Shown here: positions 28,701-40,700 of the stretch, one piece after another
Layout: the number at the start of each line of letters is the position of its first letter
Position numbering within the stretch: the stretch's first letter is position 1
NCBI GenBank assembly: GCA_027487485.1
Contig: JAIYDN010000089.1
Location: forward strand, 1 to 43,492
DNA from: Planctomycetaceae bacterium
GTDB taxonomy: Bacteria > Planctomycetota > Planctomycetia > Pirellulales > Pirellulaceae
DNA: 43,492 bases
Reading direction: 5' to 3'
The notes under the pieces: generated by a model
What the model was told of the DNA's origin: nothing
Database searches by the model: none
What the model saw: only the letters and a program-made list of their open reading frames with translations
Made by a program: the position numbers and the translations under genes

Positions 28701-31700
28701 GTCGATGCACGCACGTCATCGAGCGTCAACATGGCGGCGGGATTAACCGGTGGAATCTACAGCGAATCCGATACGGTTGTCTATCCGATGAACCGCATTC
28801 GGATTATGGGCGGCGATCTTCGAGCGGGATCGGTCTTCCTTCAAAGCGGAAACGATGCCTCCGGTACCAACATCATTCGAGCCTCATCGCGCAGCGACGT
28901 TCTTTCTCTCTCGACGCTCCCCACCATTCCGGTTCCACTATCGCAAGTCGAGATGATTGAGACCAACGTTGTTGATATCGAAGGTGCATCGAAAGTGCGG
29001 GCCGTCAAAAACGTCTTTCTTTCCGCCCGCGAAGGTCTGCTGAAGCGCGACGGACTCAAGGCCGACGGGAATGTCCGTGTTATCTCGACAATCCCCTACT
29101 TTGTTGACAGCGCGACCGATATCGATTCGAACCTCGTCAATCAAGTCAACATTGCGCCGAATGCCTTAGTCGAAGGGGGGCTTTTAGCAAATTCGACGAT
29201 TCTTATCGAACCGGTTTCCTTTCCAGGTCGGCCATCGCTTCCAGTGAATCGACTAGGAACGCCGCTAACAACGCCTGAGAAAGAGGAGCGTGGAATCCCC
29301 GCCTCTGCAGAGTATGTATATGCAGCCTTGAATCCCGAGCCAATTCGATTCGATTTGAAGCCCGGTCAAGTCATTAAGGTCATCGCCAATGCTAACGCAG
29401 GCGGGAATGTTGATGGTCACTATCGATTCGTGTCATCCGCGACGGAGTCGATGTTACCACACGAGCAAAACTACGCCGATACATCCCGCTGGCAGTTGCT
29501 CTCGCCAGCCGAAAAAGCGGATCTATCCGCTCCGAATAATACCGTATTAGTTTACGATAGCGATTTAGTGACGAAGCTTACCAATAGTCTTCACAACAAA
29601 TTCTACGTCGTGAGACCTCGAGAGTTGTCCGATGTGAAGCTTGTCTATCGAAACCTAGGGACAATTCTTTTCGGTCAACGTCAGAGCATTATTGATCTCA
29701 TTCAAAATCACTCTGGAAACATCGAGGCGATCGCTCGATACCAAGTTCGATTGGAAGCGATCGAGGCTACGATGCGAGATCTCGGCTTGGCGATTCCCAG
29801 CAATCGACTAGGTGTTGCTGCTGTCAATCCGTCGTTGGATACCTTCTTTGTCGAGCTCCCGAAAATAACTGCTTCCCCTGGCTCAATTTTCATTCAAGTC
29901 GATGGTGGTAATCCTTCTGCATATGCGGCTATGAACGGATATCAGTTACGGACCAATTCCGATTCGGCGATTGTCATTAACAACCGTTCGCCATTTATTC
30001 TTAGCGCTGACAACATTGTGATGGAAGCCAACCGTGTCACCGGTCTGTACAACGGTGAGTATCGCGTATTTGAGCCTGGAAACATTTACTTCAATTCGAA
30101 TCTCTTGACAAATAATGCGGCGAATGCCGAACCATCTGTTTCGATTCTACAAGAGCGTCATGGATCGATTCTGAATTACGATATGGGCGGCTATCAGTCG
30201 CGGCTGGTTGGATTAACACAGGATCTATTCTTAACGAACGTGATCAATGAGAACGGACCTGCTTCGATTAGCAACGCGGAAGGAAGCATCACGGTAACCG
30301 GTGAAATTCGAAGTAAATCGACGAACATTGTTTCCGCTCGCGATCTCACCATCAATTCAGAAGATTGGTTGAATACCAATCGTGACCCTTGGCAGTATGT
30401 TAACTTCAGTTCCATTGCCAAAGAGCTGTTTGACGACGCCGAGGAACGACGTCAACAAGGGTTGCCAGCGATCGATCAACGACGCGTTTCATCGATCTTC
30501 GAGATACATCCTTCTCTTGTCTTTATAGGTGGTAAGAATCTTGGAACCGAGATAAATCGCGATGAAAGCCGTATTCTCGCACAAGGGCGGATAACTATTA
30601 CAGCTCGCTACCTCAATATCAACGGGCTCATCCAAAGCGGAGTCGAATCGATCGATCTTAACATTGCCGCTGATTTCGTCGACCCAGGCTCGACGATCGG
30701 GTTCTTTACTCCACCTAGCAAGAATAAATTCGGTAGTACGTTCAATAGTTTGGTCGGTGTTTCCTTTGGCCCTGAGAACATTCCGATTGGCGGCCGCTGG
30801 GATACAGTAAAAAAGGCGTTCGTCATCAACCGAATTAAGCCGACTGGCGGAGAGATCGTCGTATCGGGACAAATCCTGAGTACCGGCAATGGTCGATTGA
30901 AGGTTGCAAATGGTTACGCCAAAGTTCGCATTGACAATCAAAGTCAATATCCAGTCATTCTCGATGAGATCGACACAACGACGGATCGAGTCGGCAAGAT
31001 CACGATCATCAATTACGACATCGACGACGATACTGTTAAGAAGAACGAGTACACACTTACCGAGTCCCATATCGTAGAGAAGCGTTTCGATGGTATCTTT
31101 GTTCCTGCTGTCCCAAACGTTTCAATTTCTCGAATCGACTATGTTCTTACACAAACGATCCAGCATGGCTTGAACCATTCGCTTAATTACAATCTTAAGG
31201 ACGGGCTTCAGTACGTTTGGATCACGGGTCAAAGTCTTACTGTCGAAACCACACGCACTTACGAGAAAAAGAGCTTTAACCTTGTTGGCGATTTTGATAT
31301 CGATGCACTTATCGCCGATAGTAAGTTGGTGCGAGTCGGCGAGCCTGTCTATCGCGATCTGGAAGCATTGACCATATCCGAAACGCGTGAGTCGATAGCG
31401 GGGGGGAAGATTCCCAGCTACGCCCAGGACAAGCTTTATTCGATCGACTACGTTCGTAAGGGCGATATCGAAGTCGACCTTTCTCCAGGTATTACTCTCG
31501 TGCGCTACCCGGCCAGAGACAACAACGGAAAGGTGTATCTGTACCGTAGTGGCTCCAATGCGAGAAGAGGAACCCTCACACAGATTGATTATCCAAGAGA
31601 TGAAGAATGGGAAGTTGCTACGAACGAATCCGCAAACGGCTTTGTTCAGAATCCGGCGCAAGGTCGCTTCGAAAGCGACTATTCCAATTTCACGAAAGTG

Positions 31701-34700
31701 CCCAACGTCCGGGAGGATGGTGGCGGATGGCTCTCTGAGAAAGTCATTACAACCACGGAAGTCACGACACAGGGGTTCCGCGATTTTTTTACCTATACTT
31801 TGAAGGCCGACTATCCGATCGCTATTGAGCTTGGGCGACGCTCAACGACCTCTTCCGTGTCTGTTATCTCGAAAGGTGGGATTCAAGCCACAGGGAACAT
31901 CACGGTTCCAGTCGGAGGTTTCATTACTCTGCAATCGAGCGCCGGTTCGATCACGAGTGATCCTTCTGTTACCATTTTCGGTGCATCTCCAGCCATTCAA
32001 GCCGCACAGGAAGTTCGGTTGACGCTTGAAGGTAACCGCGGCCAAGTCTTGGTCACTGCCGGCGGCAACATAGATCTTCGCTCCATCTCGTTAGACAATC
32101 AGTCGAGTTCATTTGAAGTCGGCTATGTCGTTTCGTATGACGGGAACGTGATGCTTGATGCGGCCGACGGAATTTATCAAGCAACCTCGTTGTCCGCGAT
32201 CGGTGGAAACCGAATCGAACTGCTTGCCGCTAGAGGCCCCATCGGAACCTCGGGCAATCCCGTGAAAGCGAATAGCCGCCATGGCTTGGGTGCCTATGCG
32301 AAGGACGATATTCATTATGAAGAGCTGACAGGAAGCATCAACTTGATTCGTCCTGAAGCCATCAATACGATTCGCAAAGAACTTCTTGGCAGCGGATACA
32401 CAGCCAGCCCGGGGTCTGTTGTTTCACTTAATGGGGATGTGCACTTGGTTACCACAAGTGGATCAATCGTGGACTCCGTTCGTGAAGACTCAAGCGTTTC
32501 TACTACGTTTTCTGAACTATCGCCGACAGTTCGAGCCTTTATTCAGAACAACGCATCCGTAGCCCAGTGGACAGAGGCAACATTCAACAGACCCGCTTCG
32601 TCTCGCTTTATGAACTTCCTGTATCCGCATACCAATCTCTTGGGAACGCTGCCAGCACCGGTAACATCCGAGTTCCCCAATGTAGTCGGCCGCAAGGTGA
32701 TACTAATGGCCGGTGGGGTCGGATCGCAAATCGGCTCTGTCGTCGACCAAGAAGTTATCGCAATCCCATCAAACTTTAGCGTTCTTCCACCCGCAAAACT
32801 TCTCGAACTTACCGGAGCTACACCCGAAGATGTTCTCGGCGTGAACTATGCACTCTATCGCTATATTGGCCCCAACTCATCCAATGCGGATCTTACGATT
32901 GAGGACTACTCCGATTCATCCCGATGGCAGCGGCTTGGAATCAATCATCGCACAGGCTCCGACAATCGAGTTGCTGTGAATCGCAGCCTAACCAATGGGC
33001 AAACGATTCTCGTCGAATTCGATCAGGAGAACTACGGTCTCTACAAGTATCTTGGTCCTAACGCGACGGTCAATTTAGCGACGCAAGATTTCAACATCGC
33101 GGGCCGTTGGCAGAAAGTCGTCGCTGATTTTACGACGCTCGATGAAACGGTTGACCTGACACTAGGCAAGGTAATCGAGCATCGCAGCATCATTGACTCG
33201 CTCTTGGTGCGCTTTATCAATGATGTCAATGTCAAAGCGTCGCGTTCAATGTCGGCAACTTCGTCTAGCTCAACAGCCATTGAGTCCGTTCAGGACCTGC
33301 TCATTGAAAGAATTGTGTCGGGTGGTGATGTCATCCTAAAGTCAGGAGGGGATGTCCGCGATACGGGCTACTCTTCAATCGCAGCCGTTGCCCTTACGGG
33401 CAATCTTTTCCTTGATTCGAATCAAGCAATCACAGGCTATCTGGACGCCAATTTTTTACCGATTCCCTTCCGAACTCAAATTGCGCAAACGGGGGCGATC
33501 GAAGCGTTTGCAGAAGATGCCATTTCGATTCGCCAAGTTGGGACCGATATTGTCGTCAACAGTGTTCTCTATCCGGTCGACAGCTTACTCGTAACGCGTG
33601 CTCATGCAAATGGAAGTCTGTCGATCGGCGTTTCCGAGGGTGATTTGAAGATTGGTCGAATTACCGCATTGGATACCATTAGCCTCTTTGCCGCTGAATC
33701 GATCATCGATGCTCATAGCGATGCTGTGGGAAGATTCGTGAATATCGATACGTCTTCACGCCCTGGCGATTTGGGAGCCGATGTTTATCTTTCTGCCGAA
33801 GAGAGAATTGGTAGCTTCCTCAACTCGCTTGATCTGGCCGTGCGAGGTGGTAGGTTGACATCATTTTCCAATGGTGATAGTTACCTTCGTAATGTCAGCG
33901 ACATGCTTGCGGCAAGTGTTCAATCATCCTCCGGGGACATTGTGATCTTCAGTGAAGGAACACTCTTAGTTGAAAGCATTCGAGCGATTCAAGGCATGGT
34001 CTTCATCACGTCATCAAGATCTGTCATTGATGTTGATGGTGATCCGGAAAGTGATATCGATGCCAAGTCGATCACGATCATTGTTTCCGATGGCTCCATC
34101 GGCGAACCGACCGATGATTTGGAGATCGATACCGAAGACAGTTCCACTTCCTCGCTTATCGCGCGGGCATCGCAAAACGTTTTCATCACGGAGAAGTCTG
34201 GCCGATTGAACGTCAATCAAGCCATTTCCACTTTTCGAGGTGACGTGCGTCTCACTACGATCGATTCGAGTGCCATCGGCGAAGATATCAACGCCGCTGT
34301 TGGTTCTGTCATGTTGGCTGCTGATGGGATGCTCACGTTGTTGTCCAGCGATAATTTGATTTTAGCGGGAACGATCTCGGCTAGAGAAGTCGAAGTTCGC
34401 GGTGATTATCGCAATCGCGACACCTACGGCTCGAATGTCGAAATCGGCGGCTCGATTACTACTCAGTTCTTTGAACTGCAAACCGACGATGACAACGATA
34501 CAGTGGTTATCGCTGCGGCTATCACTCTTGGCATGGTTATTCGAACTGGCAGAGGAGACGATGACGTTACTGCCGGTTCGGGCAATGATTGGGTTTATGG
34601 CGGCCCAGGGCTCGATATCCTTCGCGGGGACGATGGCGACGATTTACTCGACGGTGGCGACGGCATCGGCAATGAACTTTATGGAGGACGCGGCAACGAT

Positions 34701-37700
34701 CGTATTTACGGCAGCGACGACGGAAGCGAGACCGATCCGAACTTCTCCGACACAATTCGCTTCGGTGATTATGTCGAAGCTGGCGAAGGAGACGATCGCA
34801 TTTGGACGTACGGTGGGGCCGATTTCGTCGACGCCGGTAGCGGTCTTGATATCGTCTACAGTGGTTCTGGCAGCGATCGGATTCTCGCTGGCTCTGGCGA
34901 CGACACCATCTACGCTGGTCCAGGCTTGGCCGAGTACATTGACGGCGATGTCGGCAATGATTTGATCTACGGTTCCGATAACGGCATCGATACGATCTTT
35001 GGCGGTATAGGCAAAGACCAAATCTTTGGACTCGGTGGCAACGATGTTGTTGATGGAGGCCTCGATGTCGATACGGTCGACGGTGGCGCGGGAGACGACA
35101 CGATCGATGGCTCGGACGGCGACGATTATCTGGACGGCTCGTTCGGCACCGACACCATTTACGGCGGATTGGGTAACGACGAAATTTTCGGTGGCTTCGG
35201 AACTGGCGACCAACTTTTGGGCCAAGACGGTGACGACATTATTCGCGGAAGCAACGACGGTGCTGACATCGTCGATGGAGGGCTCGGCTTCGATCGAATC
35301 TTCGGCTTTGGGGGCAACGATTTGTTGCGCGGTGGAGCCGATGGAGACATCATCGAAGGAGGGGACGGGGACGACACGATTTACGGCGATTCCGGTAGTG
35401 ACACTCTCCTCGGTAGTTCCGGTCATGATGTTCTTTACGCTTTCAATAACTCCGGTGCGGGAACCGACAACACCGTCAACTATCTCTACGGCGACTTCGG
35501 GACCGGCGGGAACCAAGTCGGGGCCGGACGCGATCAGCTATTCGGCAATGCTGGGGCAGATATGCTCTTCGGCGAAGGGGATGACGATCGAGTTACGATC
35601 GTGAACCTCGCTTCCTTTGTTGATTACGGCGTTGGTGAATCGGGAACACCGTTCGATTTTGTAGCCCCGACACCGACTCCCAATCCGCCGCTTCAACCGG
35701 TCGGTCCGCCCGCTTTCGAACTCGGTGCGTCTTCATTGCCAACTGGAATCAGTGAACTCGGATTGTGGGGCGAGTTGAGTGGATCGGCAAGCGGGCTTGG
35801 GCTGGCCACCGATACTGCATCTTCTATGTCCTATTCGATTGCAAGCTCGACAACCGGGCCGGTCGTCGTCTGGTCGGACGCTCGCAGCGGCAACTTCGAA
35901 ATCTACGCCGCACGCCACGATGGTTCTGTATGGAGCGAAATGGCAGGGAGTGCTTCCAAAGGGGGAATCAGCAAGTCATCGACCAAGTCCATAGCACCGA
36001 GCATCGCAATCATCGCCGGCAAACCGACGGTCGCTTGGATCGAATCATCCGCCTCTGAGACGCATGTTCGCGTCGCACAGTTCGATGCCGCAGTTGGACC
36101 GCAAGGTACATGGCTGGCGCTCGGCGAATCGCTCGTCGCCAACGGTATTTCTGGGCTTGGTAACGCACAGCGCCCCAAAATCGTCGATTCGAGTTTCGGG
36201 CCGGTGGTCGTTTGGATTCAACAGGTTGGCAACACCCAACAGCTCCACGCCCGCCGCTTCAATGGAACGCAATGGGAAGCCATCGGTGCTTTGAGCGATA
36301 CGGGCAGCGGAGTCTCTGGAACATCCGGCGGTATTGCATCGACCGATTTCGATGTGTCAACACGAAACGACGCAATCGCGATCAGCTACATCGGTCACAA
36401 CATGCTCGGTGTTCGTCAGATCTATTTCAAGCAGTATGACGGTACAACTTGGCAAGAGATCAACGGCTCGGCAACCAACGACGGAGTCGGTGGCGTCCTC
36501 GCTTCGACCTTCGCCTCCCCGACGACCTTCAACGCAACGCCGACTGTCTCCTATCTCAACAACGACATTTACGTAGCTTGGAAATCGTTCATCGATGAAA
36601 GCTCGTCGATCGTCGTTGCGAAGTACACCAACGGGACCGGTGCACCGACAATCGTGCACAACCGACTCGTTACCAATCGCGATGCTCAACCTCGAATTGT
36701 TGCTGGCGGCGGAACATTGCGACTCTTCTGGCTTGAAGGGATCGACAAACTAGCCGGCATGAAATGGAACGGATCGAGCTTTATCGAAGAGACACCGGGC
36801 GAGGGATCACAACCCGGCCTCTTCGCGACCGGCCGAGCCGCCTCATCGCATGCCGTCACCATTGACGCAACCGGCAAGTCGACGATTCTTTGGGAGAACG
36901 TCGGCATCGGTCGAGTCGAACTCAATCTTCGAACGCAGGGACTTGCGTTGACCGGACGCGTTCTCACAGCCGCATCAGGTGGCTCGTCGATTCAACAGTT
37001 GCTCGACGACAATGCACTTGTCCCCGGCGATGTGATCTATGTCGTCGGAACCGTCACTGGCAACGTGTCTATTGCAACGGCGGATTCGGGTGTTACCATC
37101 ATCGGCGCGCCAGGAGCTCTTATCGTGGGTAACATTGTCAGCAACGCTGATGATGTGAATCTTTATCGCATCGGCATCACCGGCAACGTTACTTCGACGG
37201 GGAATCGTTTCTCGCTTCGCGATAGTAGCGTCGCAGGTCGCGTCCTCTTCAGCGGCGGCGTTGATAGTCAGCTCATTAACAACGATATTACCGTCGGCGG
37301 AGTTGTTCTAGCTGGTGGAGCAACGCGATCGATTGTTCGAGCCAACCGAATCAGCCAAGCCACAAATGGGATCGCACTTGGTGATCCAACGTTAGCTATC
37401 GCAGGCAATGCGATCGGCGCGCGCATCTTTGACAATCGAACTTCAACGGTTGCGACCGGCATCCGCTTTGTAGTCGCGTCGACTGGCGAAGTCTACGGCA
37501 ATAGCTTTTCGGCGACGTCGAACGGACTCGACTTGGACGCAACCTTCACCGGTCTGATTCGCAACAACATGATCACCGGCGCGCCGATCGGCGTTCGTTA
37601 CGATTATGCGGCCGCTCTTAGCGACAACGATATCACTAGCAATACGACGGGTGTGGTCGTGACCGTCGATTCTGCCGCGGACGGACTGGGCTTCGTTGTC

Positions 37701-40700
37701 GGAACACTTCCGAATCGCATCCACGGCAATCAAACCGGTGTTTCGCTGAGCGGACGCATGCAGAATCAATGGATCACCAACAATACGACCGGTGTTTCGG
37801 GCAGCGGAAATCTGATCAGCGCAAGCCTCGCAACCGCCAACCTCATCGAAGGGAACACGACCGGCGTCAACATTACTGGAGCTGTTCAGTTCCAACGCCT
37901 GCTGCGTAACGGAGTCGCCATCGAGGCGGCGAACAATCAATTAATCGCTAACAATGTATTGTCTGGCAATACGGTCGGTGTTTCGGTTCGCGGCAAGACG
38001 GTCACTCGCATCATCGCCAATACGATGTACACTCCCAACGGCGACAACGTGCGCGTGATCGACGGCTCAAGCCAAACCGAGATTCGCAATAATATTCTTT
38101 GGACCGCCGCGGGCTACGACATCTTCGTCTCCGACAACAGCACACGTGGTATCTTTAGCGACTACAACGCACTTTACACCAGCGGTGATGGAAAGATCGG
38201 TTATTGGACGAAAGACTTCACCGACATCCTCGATTGGCAGCAGGACATTTTTCAGATCGACCTCAACTCGATCGGAACAACATCCGTCAATCCTCGCGAT
38301 GCACGCCCGCAGTTCTATAGCCTCGCTCGCGACGATTTCCGTGTCTTCGAAACATCGGCTCGTCGTCGACTGACCAGTCCGACCGTGGATCGGGGCGACG
38401 TTCTCAATGATTTGGCTTTGCCGGTTGGCTACAGTAATTTGCTGAAGAACCCAGGTTTCGAATCGAATCTAACCGATTGGTTTGCTTCACCGAGCGGTGG
38501 GACCAATCAAAACATCACGATGCCCAATCCACCTGCTCCGTTCGACGGATCGCGTTACTTCTACGCTGGCACGAACGCTACGACACAGCTCACACAAACC
38601 GTTGATCTCCTTGCTGCTGGCTATTCATCGTTGCAGCTCGATAGTCGAAATCTGTTGGCGGCCTTCGGTGGTCGTGTCCGTGTGGCAAGTGAAGACCCGC
38701 GCGACCGAGCGACGCTCACGGTGACGATGCTCGATGCTGGTGACAATGCGATCGGTCAATCGATTTTGGTTCGCGCAGCCAGCACCAGCGATCGATGGGA
38801 ACTTATCGGTGATCATGCTACGTTGCCCGTCGGCGTGCGAAAGATTCGCTTTCAGTTTGACGCCATCCGTCAGACGGGATCGACCAATGATGTCTATCTC
38901 GACCGAGCCTTCGTGTCCATTCTTCCGGGAACAGCAGTCCCTGATCTTGGAGCTGACGGCAACACGTCAAGCGACATTCCCGGTTCGGCTCGTTTGCGAT
39001 TGATCTCGCCCGATCTTTACGAGGATCGAGAATTAAACAAACCGGTCGATATCCGATGGGACTCGTTCGGCAACACGACTGGATCGCTTGTTCAGATCGA
39101 TCTTCTTCGCGACACGGCTACGGGGCCCGAGTTCTACACGTCCATCACGACCGGTACCGACGATGACGGAGCTTTTACATGGATTCCTGCTAACAGCGGG
39201 CTCGATTACGGAAGCCGCGGATGGCGCATTCAAGTCACCCTGGCCTCTGAAAAAACGGTCTTCGATCGCAGCACCGAAGCGTTCACGGTTCCCGAGAATA
39301 CGAACACCTTCTTCGTGAATGATGCTTCGATCGATAACCTGCAATACAGCTCCGCATCTGGTTCGAATCGCAATACTGGAAAGGTAGCGTCCGCACCGAA
39401 GCCGTATCCGAACAACGTTCTACGCATCTATTCGCTCGGTGCCAATCAAACGTTGTCGATCGATCCGGGCGTCTATTCACTTCTCAGCCCGATTTTGATT
39501 TCTAACATCGTCGGCATCGGAGACGATGAAGGTTTCATGATGCGAGGGGGAACCACATCTGCGACTACACTTCGTCATGCGAATACGACAACGGTTTCTC
39601 CTGTTGTTGAGTTGAACAATGCCGACTTCGTGACGATGCAGAACATGACCTTGACCGGCGGAGCGTATGGGCTGCTGGTTCGCAATCTTAGCACTAACTT
39701 CGCGGCCGACAGCGTGAGCTCGATCAGCAATAGTCTCGGCGGCTTTCGATTCGAAACCGGATCGTCTGCAATCGGTTTGGCTCGACTTCGCGCCGATCAG
39801 AACCTCGGCGCCGGACTCTATTTCCAAGGGAGTCTTGGAAGCGTTACCGATGGAGTCTTCTCGAACAATCGCGGGATGGGGATTCATCTTGTCGACACCG
39901 GCGCAACCATCGTCGAGGGGAACGACGTCTTCAACAACACAGGGCCTAACGTCTACGGCATCTACGCAACGAATAACATCGCAGGTTCGTTGCTGAACAT
40001 TGGCAACTCCGACGTCGCAGTTGGTCGTGGCAATCGCATTCGCAACAACTCGCCACATGGCGTCTTTGCGTCGGGGAATGTTAGCGTCGCAGGGAATACA
40101 GTCTTCAACCATTCCGCCAGCGGCTCCGTCGGCATTGCGGTTCAAGGTAACGCCAACATCGTTCGTAACGTGGTTTTCAATAATTTCGTAGGAATGACAA
40201 GCAGCTCCGGCGAAATTCGCGAGAACCGTAGTTATCAAAATACCGACGCGGGCATTGTCGTCGACAACAATGTCGCCTTGACTCGTAACGTAGTCTATTC
40301 CAATGCATCCGGGATCCGCAGCAACTTCAACTTTCAAGGAACCCTCTCCGGCAACATCATCTACGCGAACTCGATCGTCGGCGTTTCGCTTGCCGGAGCA
40401 GCAGCAAGCAGTGGCACAGTGACCTTGGTTAACAACACGATCGTCCAACCGATCGGCGATGCCTTGCGATTGACTTCAAACAGCCGCAATGTTCGGCTTC
40501 GAAACAACATTCTATCGGTTGGTGCTGGCTACATTTACAACATTGCTCCTGACTCGCAGATAGGCTTTGCGAGCGACTTCAACAATCTTTACACGACCGG
40601 TATCGGTCGCATCGCACTTTGGCAAAACGTCGATCGGACGTCTCTTCCCGTTTGGCGAAATACCGCCTTCACCGATGCCAATAGCCTCGGCGCCGATCCA

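Noticed and set aside
34402-34965. 187-codon plus-strand open frame
   Set aside because: Out-of-phase reading of the RTX region of the giant gene; composition (M/A/T-rich) is an artefact of the repeat codons.
34644-35516. 290-codon minus-strand open frame
   Set aside because: Antisense to the RTX repeats; the periodic GGxGxD codons generate a repetitive low-complexity antisense product. No start signal or family match.
34542-35610. CRISPR-like or DNA tandem repeat
   Set aside because: Repetition is at protein level (RTX nonapeptides); there are no exact, evenly spaced DNA repeats with unique spacers.
35750-36930. Sialidase (BNR/Asp-box) enzyme
   Set aside because: Blade pattern resembles such propellers but the SxDxGxTW Asp-box and the Arg triad are not seen.
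39477-40448. 323-codon open frame on the minus strand
   Set aside because: It lies wholly inside the giant gene, opposite beta-helix 2, where the biased codons of N/G/T/V-rich coils keep the complementary frame open. The product has no recognisable domain.
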